Source: Draconibacterium sediminis
GTDB taxonomy: Bacteria > Bacteroidota > Bacteroidia > Bacteroidales > Prolixibacteraceae
DNA: 64,000 nt
Assembly: GCF_000949475.1 (NCBI RefSeq)
Contig: NZ_JRHC01000006.1
Location: 186,001 to 250,000, forward strand
Direction of reading: 5' to 3'
Shown piece after piece: positions 54,284 to 63,356 of the stretch; positions within the stretch are counted from its first letter, which is position 1; every line of letters begins with the position of its first letter. The notes under the pieces are model-generated. The model was given only the letters and a program-made list of their open reading frames with translations, made no database searches and was not told the DNA's origin. A program made the position numbers and the translations under genes.

Positions 54284-54314
54284 CAAAAATAACCAACATT
54301 ATGAATGTTGGAAA
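54284..54314 (-). promoter_or_regulatory. metA promoter with palindromic operator
   Basis: On the minus strand TTTC (54314-54311) and TATTTTTG (54291-54284) are 19 bases apart. The spacer is filled by the perfect inverted repeat CCAACATT-atg-AATGTTGG (54293-54311), placed exactly as a repressor operator would be. A hairpin role in the RNA is the alternative, but it lies upstream of the transcription start. Confidence 0.62.
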
Positions 54315-54319
54315 ATATT

Positions 54320-54354
54320 TATTCACCTGCTAACCCGAAGTCAGCAGGTGAATA
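54320..54354 (-). terminator. hairpin after metY
   Basis: Perfect 12-bp stem TATTCACCTGCT / AGCAGGTGAATA (54320-54331 and 54343-54354) with an 11-base loop, 17 bases after the metY stop. The following minus-strand tract AATATTTT is only moderately T-rich, so it may terminate partly or stabilise the 3' end. Confidence 0.6.
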
Positions 54355-54370
54355 TTCATGAATGATTTTC

Positions 54371-55857
<1,487 letters not shown>

Positions 55858-55892
55858 TCATTCTTTAATAATTGTAACAATTCTATTTATTA

Positions 55893-57206
55893 CTAGAAAA
55901 AAGCCTTATAAACTTCTCTTACACTTTTTTCTTTGTCGGATTCCTGCACCACCAAATAGCTTACAAGGTCGGATGCTCCGGAGCCGCTTAGTATTACATT
56001 AATTTTATTGTTAGCCACCGCAGCAAATATCTTTGCCGACACACCGTAAGCCTGTTGCATTCCATGACCTACAATACCAATCAGCGCCACGTCGTTCACC
56101 ACTTTGATATCAGTAACAGCCGAAAAGCCCAATTTGTGCACGAGTTTTAGTGCTTTTGCACCATTTTCTTTGCTTAAGATAAAATTGATGGACGTTTGCG
56201 AAGTGATCACCGACTTAATATTTAGCCCGGCATCGTTTAACTGGTTGGTAACTTTTGCCAGAATACCCGGTTTTAAACCAACGCCAGGCCCGTCGAGTTT
56301 CAGCAACGAAATATCGTCGGTGCAGGCCACACTTTTTACAATCTGCTCCTCAATGTAGGTTTCGGTGTTGATAACGGTTTGAACTTTGCCCTCAGCAGTT
56401 TCAGCGCTCAGCACCTGTATGGGAATGTGCGCATGTTCCAGCGGTTCCACGGTTCGCGGGTGAAACGAGTAGTGCTCGAAATAAGCCAACTCGCTTGCCT
56501 CTGAATACGTTAGGCGTTGAATGATCTCGGGATTTTCGATAATTGCAGGTTTTGCCCGCTGAAAATCGTTGTCGAGGCCCCAAAGTTTTAGCGTATCGAC
56601 ACCCAATTCTTTGGTCAAAAAAGCTGCTGTATAATCGGCTGCCGTTTTTCCGGTTCGAGCCAGTTTATTGTTCTCGTCGATGCCGTAAGTACCGGGAATC
56701 AGGTAAACACCTTCCTCCAGTTTATTGAGTTTATCTGTATCTACCGAAAGGAAAGTTGCATTTCCAAAATCGGATGACACCCGTAAATCAATATCTTCGG
56801 GATGAATTATACTTGCCTCGTTCCAGAGCGACGACAGAATCTCGACTGACAGTTTTTCAGAAAAACTCAGTACCTGGTCTTTTAAAGCCCGCGAATAATC
56901 GCCGATAAGCCCGATCCCCTTTAGTAATCCAACCAACTGTTTGGCTAATTTTGAATACACTTCAGAGGGCTGCTCATCAACTTTACCGATATAAAATCCG
57001 TATATCTCGTTCAGGATTTCCTCCTCGTCCAATTCTTGCAGAAATACCTGTTGCAGATTAAACTGAACAAGATCGAGCAATTGCGGAATAGCCGAAACCA
57101 CCACATAATTGCGACTTTTGCTGCCCGCTAACCAGGCTTTTAAATTTTGTAATGCTATTTGGTTGCCAATATGGCTTCCACCAAATCGAATAACATTATC
57201 CGACAT
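55893..57206 (-). CDS. Aspartate kinase with altered catalytic residues
   Basis: 437-aa aspartokinase: kinase domain (about 1-285) and two ACT domains (about 295-437) that bind the end-product amino acid. The N-terminal motif KFGGTS reads 'IRFGGSHIG' (Arg7 where Lys is catalytic), the GRGGSDYTAA motif reads 'TGKTAADYTAA' (Lys187 where Arg is expected, Asp191 kept), and the S-x-GE motif reads 'SFSEKLS' (Glu117). The Lys/Arg exchange may be compensatory, or the protein may have become a sensor. Position upstream of metY-metA suggests it feeds methionine synthesis. It has its own promoter and a Met-rich leader ORF. Confidence 0.85.
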   Translation of the reverse strand: MSDNVIRFGGSHIGNQIALQNLKAWLAGSKSRNYVVVSAIPQLLDLVQFNLQQVFLQELDEEEILNEIYGFYIGKVDEQPSEVYSKLAKQLVGLLKGIGLIGDYSRALKDQVLSFSEKLSVEILSSLWNEASIIHPEDIDLRVSSDFGNATFLSVDTDKLNKLEEGVYLIPGTYGIDENNKLARTGKTAADYTAAFLTKELGVDTLKLWGLDNDFQRAKPAIIENPEIIQRLTYSEASELAYFEHYSFHPRTVEPLEHAHIPIQVLSAETAEGKVQTVINTETYIEEQIVKSVACTDDISLLKLDGPGVGLKPGILAKVTNQLNDAGLNIKSVITSQTSINFILSKENGAKALKLVHKLGFSAVTDIKVVNDVALIGIVGHGMQQAYGVSAKIFAAVANNKINVILSGSGASDLVSYLVVQESDKEKSVREVYKAFF

Positions 57207-57256
57207 AAAAATATTTTTTTGAAATTTTGTTTGCTTAATAAACGCTTGTACGGAAT

Positions 57257-57290
57257 GCCTTCAAACAACGAATAACCATCGAATGAAGGC
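57257..57290 (-). promoter_or_regulatory. hairpin between the Met-rich leader and aspartokinase
   Basis: GCCTTCA / TGAAGGC arms (57257-57263 and 57284-57290) with a 20-base loop. Its 5' arm begins in the leader's stop codon, so ribosome position on the leader would control its folding. No T-run follows, so it is not a standard terminator. Confidence 0.45.
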
Positions 57291-57382
57291 TATCGCATAG
57301 ACATAAACATAGACGACATAAACATTGCTCCGCAACGGATTGCTGCGAAAGAAGAAGTAGTATTTCTTTGGTCAATGTTCAT
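57290..57382 (-). CDS. Met-rich 30-codon leader peptide of the methionine locus
   Basis: An ORF from ATG 57382 to TAG 57290 starts 17 bases from the expected transcription start. It begins MNIDQRNTTSSF and ends 'AMFMSSMFMSMR', with Met at positions 20, 22, 25, 27 and 29. Five Met in the last eleven codons, followed at once by a hairpin and then a methionine-pathway gene, is the arrangement of an attenuation leader: at low Met-tRNA a ribosome would stall here. The sequence is also low in complexity (ATGTTTATG repeats), so chance is not excluded. Mechanism (transcriptional, Rho or translational) cannot be seen. Confidence 0.6.
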   Translation of the reverse strand: MNIDQRNTTSSFAAIRCGAMFMSSMFMSMR

Positions 57383-57403
57383 TCTTGCCGAATTTGTTTG
57401 ACG

Positions 57404-57434
57404 CAAATATAAATTGATTTTTGATAAATGCAAG
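57404..57434 (-). promoter_or_regulatory. promoter of the Met leader-aspartokinase transcript
   Basis: On the minus strand CTTG (57434-57431) and TATATTTG (57411-57404) are 19 bases apart. Transcription should begin near 57399, giving a leader of about 190 bases before the aspartokinase ATG at 57206, long compared with other genes here. Confidence 0.65.
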
Positions 57435-57539
57435 CTTATCTGGATTGATTTTAGATAAAGTTTACATTGGGAAACAAAGGATCCGATCCGTATTTATTGC
57501 AGATTCTACGAATCGGATCTCCTGTCTTGGGCTTACCGC

Positions 57540-58100
57540 TTACTCATTATATTGCTCAGGCCCAACAGATATTTTGGTTATGAACACCCCGTTTTTATCT
57601 ACGTATTTATAGTTCATGGTTACCTGGTTCACACGAAATAATTCCATATCGGGGTTGGTTTTTATATTGTTAGTTATTTGCGGAATCAGGTATGCTTCAA
57701 AACTGCTGATATCGATCGAGTCTTTTACCAAAGTCATTAGCGAATAGTTGTACTGAAAAGTATTGTTGGCCATTGCCACAGTATTATCGAGGCGGGTTTC
57801 GGCATCTACCATTAAGGGGCAGGCTTCATTTAATTCGCTGGCGGTTTTCATTAACACCTTATCGAAAGAAAAAACACGCTGCACCAGTTGTTGCACCACA
57901 AAAAAGGCAACTACAAAGGATACTACACTAACAAGCGTAACGATCAACTTCTGTTTGGTTAAACCTTGTGTTTGTTTTGCCACCGGTTGTTCTATGGTTT
58001 CTTTGGGCTCAACTTTTGGCAGTTCGTAACCACAATAGCGGCAGTATTTGGCATTGGTTTTATTGTCTTCGTTACAATGCGTACACTTAACTAGTTCCAT
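57540..58100 (-). CDS. Zinc-ribbon membrane protein of unknown function
   Basis: 186-aa protein from ATG 58100. The N-terminal zinc ribbon has Cys6, Cys9, Cys20 and Cys23 ('CTHCNEDNKTNAKYCRYCG'). One membrane helix follows at about 60-79 ('LIVTLVSVVSFVVAFFVV'), then an external domain of about 105 residues without a known motif. The open frame extends to 58190 but earlier codons lack a zinc-ribbon start. Function unknown. Confidence 0.78.
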   Translation of the reverse strand: MELVKCTHCNEDNKTNAKYCRYCGYELPKVEPKETIEQPVAKQTQGLTKQKLIVTLVSVVSFVVAFFVVQQLVQRVFSFDKVLMKTASELNEACPLMVDAETRLDNTVAMANNTFQYNYSLMTLVKDSIDISSFEAYLIPQITNNIKTNPDMELFRVNQVTMNYKYVDKNGVFITKISVGPEQYNE

Positions 58101-58376
58101 TTTTGTGTTTTTTTGCTCGGTTTGAATTTGATTTCTTCGGATACCAAAGTAGTAATATTTTCGATAAATGGTTTTATGTTTAAGGGACATCTATAGCAAA
58201 TATCTAAACAATACATTTGGGGCGCTTCCCTCATGTAGCTTAATAAAAGATTGTTTCAAATATATTAAGAGGGATTTATACCATCTGACAGACAAACCTT
58301 TAATGAATATTTCAATCCTTAATGAGGTTGAAGTTAACAAAATGTTTTGTAGCTTTGGAAAACAAAAACCAATATT

Positions 58377-59246
58377 ATGACAAAGAAAGCCACCACAACC
58401 ACCACTACTGACGATTCTCGTAAGAAGTGTTTTATCATTTCTCCGCTTGGCGAAGACAATTCTGAAACCAGAAGAAAAGCTGACGGTTTAATTAATGCGG
58501 TTTTAAGACCAGTTCTTGAAAAACTGGATTTTTGCGCAATTGCACCGCACGATATAGACACTCCCGGATCGATAACTAAACAGGTCATTAAACATCTGCT
58601 TGAAGATGATCTTGTAATTGCGAATTTAACCGATTTGAATCCAAATGTAATGTATGAATTAGCCGTCCGGCATGCCAAAAGATTGCCGGTTGTTACAGTA
58701 ATAGAAAAGGGCACCAAGTTACCTTTTGATATTGCTGCAGAGCGGACAATATTTTATGACGATGACATGGCAGGAGTTGAGAAGCTAAAACCGTTATTAG
58801 AAGCTGCAATTACAGAAGCTTTAAAAGAAAAATCCCCTGATAATCCTATCTATTCAACCATTCAGGACAATATTATTAGAGAGGTTGCATCAACAGATAG
58901 TACGCAAACTTATATATTAAATAGATTGGATGCTCTTACTAGTCAAATTAGTAGATTTAATAATCAAAATTTAAATCCATTCGTAAAAACAACTTCATCA
59001 ACAGATTTAGAGATTACGATTTCTGGATTTGATAAAGGAGTTAGACAAACTGAGGTTCTAAGTATCATAGCAAATGTCATTTCAAATGATCAATATGAAA
59101 GTATGAGAGTAATTGATGCCACTAAAAATGGAACGACTTTTAGAGTATTAATATCTAAAGTTCAATCACCTAATCACGCTAAGGCTATTGTTAATATACT
59201 TAGAAATTCGGATTTTTCAGTTGAAGCTTTCGCCATAATCAATTAA
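58377..59246 (+). CDS. TIR/nucleoside-deoxyribosyltransferase-like protein
   Basis: 289-aa soluble protein. Residues 17-128 match the alpha/beta nucleotide-binding domain related to nucleoside 2-deoxyribosyltransferases and TIR-like NADases: 'CFIISPLG' opens the fold and 'DLVIANLTDLNPNVMYELAVRHA' contains the conserved Glu94 in the N-x-x-Y-E-L motif, the usual catalytic residue. 'LPFDIAAERTIFYDDD' closes it. Residues 150-289 are unfamiliar, with a coiled-coil-like 'STQTYILNRLDALTSQISRFN' and a final alpha/beta piece. Codons in this second half are distinctly more AT-rich. Domains of this type occur in phage-defence and signal-nucleotide proteins; that role is inference, and no partner gene is adjacent. 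Confidence 0.7.
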   Translation: MTKKATTTTTTDDSRKKCFIISPLGEDNSETRRKADGLINAVLRPVLEKLDFCAIAPHDIDTPGSITKQVIKHLLEDDLVIANLTDLNPNVMYELAVRHAKRLPVVTVIEKGTKLPFDIAAERTIFYDDDMAGVEKLKPLLEAAITEALKEKSPDNPIYSTIQDNIIREVASTDSTQTYILNRLDALTSQISRFNNQNLNPFVKTTSSTDLEITISGFDKGVRQTEVLSIIANVISNDQYESMRVIDATKNGTTFRVLISKVQSPNHAKAIVNILRNSDFSVEAFAIIN

Positions 59247-59704
59247 ATAATCCAAATATCGAAGAAACTACCATAGATAAGAGTTAAACAAGTACTAACT
59301 AACCAATTTTAAATCCACACAAAGTAAGCAACGTACATATTAGCGCCCTTTTCCTCCCTTCCCCACGCAACAACTGCCCATCGCAAACAGTTAATACACC
59401 CTGCCCATAAGACAAATGCCTGTATAAAACCTGTTTGCCAACGTCCCCATGTCATGGGGAAGGCTTCAAACCGATTTTTTACCGCCACCATGCGGCCGAT
59501 ATGGGTGTAAAACTTGTTTTTTGCCGAGCCCACAACTTAGATCATGGTCTCAAATGGTTTTTACACAGGCATTAAAAACGTGGGCATATAAGGTATTGCC
59601 TTTCATGATGCAACCAGGCGAACAACATTCATCAAAAACATTTTTGAAGTAAATAATCGCCTCCTGTTTTAAACAAAAGTTTGCTGCACAACATATATTC
59701 AGGC
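59247..59704. other. intergenic region with inverted repeats
   Basis: Nearly 460 bp without a credible gene. AATGCCTGTATAAAACC (59415-59431) faces GGTTTTTACACAGGCATT (59556-59573) as an imperfect inverted pair bracketing 159 bp, within which CCCCATG / CATGGGG (59445-59451 and 59453-59459) forms a perfect palindrome. It could be a small mobile relic or a structured RNA. The local GC varies sharply, as in accessory DNA. Confidence 0.4.
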
Positions 59705-59736
59705 CTTGACTTGACTTAATATATCGTTTAGTTTTG
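59705..59736 (+). promoter_or_regulatory. promoter of the DUF6261 gene
   Basis: CTTG at 59705-59708 and TAGTTTTG at 59729-59736 are 20 bases apart. The -7 box lies within GTTTA / TAAAC, a small palindrome that could be an operator. A leader of about 90 bases follows, containing the direct repeat ACAAATTCAT twice. Confidence 0.55.
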
Positions 59737-59829
59737 TTAAACACTTAAAAACCACAAGCGTACAACATCCACAAATTCATACACATATAAATAATCAACA
59801 CACATTTCAATTAAACTCACAAATTCATC

Positions 59830-60594
59830 ATGACAAAAATTAAAAATGTAGTATTTAGTCGTTTCCGCAATAACGACCATTATCAGTTTATAACTGAATT
59901 CAAAACCCGAATTGACACGGTCACTCCGGCAATTTTAAACATTGAAACAAAAATGCCCGATTTCAATACAGCTTACGATGCAATGGATACGGTATACAAG
60001 AAGAGCAACAGTAGTGATTTTACTCCCCTCATTGGAGGTGCCGACGTACGACGCGACCGTTATTGGAGTGCGATATACATGCGTCTGCGATCAACCCTGA
60101 TGGGGCCAATCGAAAGCGAGGTTGAGGCCGCTGAAAAACTAAAAGCCCTTTTTGATTTACATGGCAACGTGCGCCAAATGCCTTTAAAAGGCGAATCGGC
60201 TGCACTTACCAATCTTATTCAGGATCTTGAAAGCCGTGACTTTGGTGGCTATTGTAACACCGTGGGCATCCTGCCCTGGATTGAGGCATTAAAAACCGAA
60301 AATCTGTTGGTGCAAAACCTGATGGAAGAACGTCGTCAGGAATCGGTAAACCAAAACAGTGAAGATTATAAGCTGTTGCGTAAAGCTGTTGACATTGCTT
60401 ACGAAAATATTGTTTCGCGAATAAATGCACTTGTTGAGCTGGAAATGTCGACACCCGAAATTGAAAATTTTATTGAATTAACAAATAATCAGATAACCGA
60501 CTACGAAAACGAACTTACGGCCCGTCAGGGACGTCTTGACAGTGAACAGGAAGAAGAGGAGCCAATAACTCCTGCTCCTGATGTAGAAGCATAA
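59830..60594 (+). CDS. DUF6261 family protein
   Basis: 254-aa, mostly helical, acidic protein resembling the DUF6261 family of Bacteroidota ('FSRFRNNDHYQFITEFKTRID' near the start, 'DRYWSAIYMRLRSTLMGPIESE' in the middle). Residues 170-235 are likely coiled coil, and the tail is Glu/Pro-rich ('QEEEEPITPAPDVEA'). No enzyme motif or signal peptide. Such genes often occur in many copies; none is seen elsewhere in this window. Own promoter and terminator, so a single-gene unit. Confidence 0.75.
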   Translation: MTKIKNVVFSRFRNNDHYQFITEFKTRIDTVTPAILNIETKMPDFNTAYDAMDTVYKKSNSSDFTPLIGGADVRRDRYWSAIYMRLRSTLMGPIESEVEAAEKLKALFDLHGNVRQMPLKGESAALTNLIQDLESRDFGGYCNTVGILPWIEALKTENLLVQNLMEERRQESVNQNSEDYKLLRKAVDIAYENIVSRINALVELEMSTPEIENFIELTNNQITDYENELTARQGRLDSEQEEEEPITPAPDVEA

Positions 60595-60616
60595 AAGTGT
60601 AGGATTTGTGGAGAAC

Positions 60617-60646
60617 AAAAGGCATTCTGTGAGGGATGCCTTTTTT
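60617..60646 (+). terminator. terminator of the DUF6261 gene
   Basis: AAAAGGCAT / ATGCCTTTT (60617-60625 and 60636-60644), then T-rich. Confidence 0.88.
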
Positions 60647-60784
60647 GGTAGTTACTGCTTGCTATTGCTACAATTTTACCTCCGATATATTAGAAACTCT
60701 TTAAAGTACATACGCGTAAATACAAGAAGAATTGGTGTTTCTGAATTTATTTAGGCGAAACAGGAACAGAAAACTGGAGGAATT

Positions 60785-62092
60785 ATGGAGATTAAATTCG
60801 ATCCCTTACGCCGGTTTATAAAAATTAAATCACTGAGCAGCATTTGTATGCTTATGGCTGCCATTGCGGCGCTTGTCGTCTCCAATACCAACCTGCACAC
60901 TTACTATGAACAATTCTTAGAGCTGGAATTTTTAATTGGTTTCTCCCGGTTCCACTTATCAAAATCGGTACTGCACTGGATTAACGATGGTTTAATGACC
61001 ATTTTCTTCTTTGTTATCGGGCTGGAAATAAAACGCGAATTTCTGATCGGAGAACTCAGTTCGGCGCGAAAAGCCATACTGCCCATATTTGCGGCTATTG
61101 GCGGAATGATCTTCCCCATTGCCATCTTTTTTTTGATGAACTCAGGAAAAGAAGGTACACATGGCTGGGGAATAACCATGGCTACCGATATTGCTTTTTC
61201 GTTAGGAGTACTGGGCATACTGGGGAAAAAAGTTCCTTTTGGCCTCACCATTTTCCTGGCGGCCTTTGCCATTATCGACGATTTGGGCGCAGTATTGGTT
61301 ATTGCAGTTTTCTACAGTTCGCTAATATACTGGCACCTGGTAGCTATTGCATTTGTCCTGTTAATTGGGTTGTCGCTTTTATCGGTAAAAAACTTCTATT
61401 CCAGGTATATCTATATTCCTGTCGGGCTGGTAATCTGGCTGCTGTTTTTAGAGTCGGGCATACACCCCACTATTGCCGGTGTGCTTTTTGCGTTTACCAT
61501 TCCTTCGCATCGTAGAAAAAGGCTTATCGAAGTTATAGGAAAAGGGAAAAATGCCCTTAACGAGTTATCTCAGCTAATCGGGCAAAAAGTAGTTGAATTT
61601 AAACATCATAAAACCGCTATTAACATTCTCGATAATATAACCTCCGAAATTCAATCGCCATTGCAACATTTGCAAAACAAACTTGGCACAATGGTTTCTT
61701 TTTTAATTATTCCGCTATTTGCTTTTGCCAATTCGGGTATAAATTTTATTGGCGACGAAGGTGCTTTTACTCCGCTTTCCGTCAGCATTGCCGTTAGTTT
61801 GGTTTTTGGTAAAATAATTGGGATAAGCTTATTTTCATGGCTGGCCATAAAACTTAAAATTGCGGTACTGCCCAAAAATGTCGACTTCCGGCAGATTTTT
61901 GGATTATCCTGCCTTGGTGGTTTTGGCTTTACGATGTCGATTTTTATCTCCAACCTCTCCTATGAGTCGGTTCATTTACAAGACTCGGCAAAGTTGGGAA
62001 TACTTATCGGCTCACTGGTTGCAGGTGTTAGCGGGTATTTGGTTATTCGGTATGCGCTTAAGAGAAGTGCACTATCAGCAAATCGCCAGTGA
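60785..62092 (+). CDS. nhaA: Na+/H+ antiporter NhaA
   Basis: 435-aa inner-membrane antiporter with about 12 helices. 'FFFVIGLEIKREFLIGELSS' and 'TDIAFSLGVLGILG' belong to the conserved core, and the paired aspartates 'AIIDDLGAVL' are the cation-binding site. A cytoplasmic loop of about 55 residues near the middle ('SHRRKRLIEVIGKGKNALNELS' onward) is longer than in E. coli NhaA and typical of Bacteroidota. It exports Na+ at alkaline pH. It converges with the MDR gene. Confidence 0.93.
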   Translation: MEIKFDPLRRFIKIKSLSSICMLMAAIAALVVSNTNLHTYYEQFLELEFLIGFSRFHLSKSVLHWINDGLMTIFFFVIGLEIKREFLIGELSSARKAILPIFAAIGGMIFPIAIFFLMNSGKEGTHGWGITMATDIAFSLGVLGILGKKVPFGLTIFLAAFAIIDDLGAVLVIAVFYSSLIYWHLVAIAFVLLIGLSLLSVKNFYSRYIYIPVGLVIWLLFLESGIHPTIAGVLFAFTIPSHRRKRLIEVIGKGKNALNELSQLIGQKVVEFKHHKTAINILDNITSEIQSPLQHLQNKLGTMVSFLIIPLFAFANSGINFIGDEGAFTPLSVSIAVSLVFGKIIGISLFSWLAIKLKIAVLPKNVDFRQIFGLSCLGGFGFTMSIFISNLSYESVHLQDSAKLGILIGSLVAGVSGYLVIRYALKRSALSANRQ

Positions 62093-62120
62093 ATTTAGTC
62101 TATTTGTTGTACAAATTGGC

Positions 62121-63107
62121 TTAAGCATTTTGCGCATCAACTATAACCACAACATTACCTTTTTTATGCCCTGATGCAATGTAACGATGTGCCTCAGAAA
62201 TCTTTTCCAACGGATACTGCCGATCGATTACTGTTTTTAAACGGCCTTCTTTAAACATAGGCACAAGTTGAGCAAAAAGATCACGGAGCTCTGTTTCGGA
62301 GCGCAGACCTGTTGCCGCAAATTTGGCTTTCTTTTTTGCAAATACTTTTGTCCATAACATTTGCAACAGCAACGAGAATTTTAATATCGGCGACACGTAT
62401 TGTCCTGATTCAGTGAGAATATTTTTACTTTTTGCATACGAGCTTTTCCCAACAGTATCAAAAACAAGGTCGTATTTTATATTCCCTCGGCTGAAATCCT
62501 CTTTGTTATAATCAATAACATGATCGGCTCCAAGCGATTTTACCAGCCCCACATTTCGTGTACTGCAAACACCGGTAACCCAGGCCCCCATAAACTTTGC
62601 AATTTGTACTGCTGCAGTTCCCAAACTTCCCGAGGCTCCGTTAATCAATACTTTATCGTTTGGTTTAATTTGTGCAATCTCTTTGAGAAAATTCAAGGAG
62701 GTTACATGCCCGTCGCCATAGGTTGCTGCTTCGGCATAGGTCATATTATCGGGCATCGGCAGAATTACACCGTCCTCAGGTACTGCAACATATTCGGCAT
62801 TGGTACTCATTACTAAAGTGGTCTCACCAAACACCCGGGTTCCGAGAATAAATTTGTTGGTATTTAATCCTGTTTCAACGATATAACCGGCAAAACCTGT
62901 ACCGGGGATTTGATGTTTGGGCTTTCGTAATCCGGTTATTAACCGCCCGAAGTATGGTTTTCCTGATCGCATCATTTCATCGGCTGTTGTTGCCGAAGTG
63001 GCTATTACTTTTACCAGCACCTCATTTTCTTTAGGGCTGGGTTTGGGCATACTTTTAATTTGAAGTACTTCAGGACCTCCGTAACCGCTTGCTACAATTG
63101 CTTTCAT
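62121..63107 (-). CDS. Medium-chain NAD(P)-dependent oxidoreductase
   Basis: 328-aa zinc-free MDR enzyme close to quinone oxidoreductases. N-terminal GroES-like domain ('MKAIVASGYGGPEVLQIKSMP'), Rossmann 'GASGSLGTAAVQIAK' near 150-164, and 'TDYGLRK'-like catalytic segments replaced by 'GDGHVTSLNFLKEIA'. No structural zinc cysteine cluster is present. ATG 63107 gives the classical MKAIV start; ATG 63119 adds four residues. Expected to reduce quinones or enals with NADPH. It is downstream of, and on the same strand as, an AraC regulator, which may control it. Confidence 0.9.
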   Translation of the reverse strand: MKAIVASGYGGPEVLQIKSMPKPSPKENEVLVKVIATSATTADEMMRSGKPYFGRLITGLRKPKHQIPGTGFAGYIVETGLNTNKFILGTRVFGETTLVMSTNAEYVAVPEDGVILPMPDNMTYAEAATYGDGHVTSLNFLKEIAQIKPNDKVLINGASGSLGTAAVQIAKFMGAWVTGVCSTRNVGLVKSLGADHVIDYNKEDFSRGNIKYDLVFDTVGKSSYAKSKNILTESGQYVSPILKFSLLLQMLWTKVFAKKKAKFAATGLRSETELRDLFAQLVPMFKEGRLKTVIDRQYPLEKISEAHRYIASGHKKGNVVVIVDAQNA

Positions 63108-63356
63108 CATTTCTTTCATCTTTTCTGTTTTGTTGTTCTAATTTCTGTTTATTGAAATCATGAAACAAAAGTAGCGCAGGTAGTAATCTCAGTCGTTCGG
63201 GAAAAAAAAATAGAAGTTCGGAATTATAATTGCGGGCTAAAAAGTTAGGGGCAAACACAGCATTCAGCTTAAAAAATACAAATACGACTCATAAGAAGAA
63301 AAACACATACAGAGGTTAACTAATTACCCTCGGCATCCATTCATGCGCAGGAATTT

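Noticed and set aside
59309-59744. Short open frames of 60-75 codons in the gap before the DUF6261 gene
   Set aside because: Compositions are not protein-like, frames overlap on both strands, and the inverted repeats explain the sequence better.
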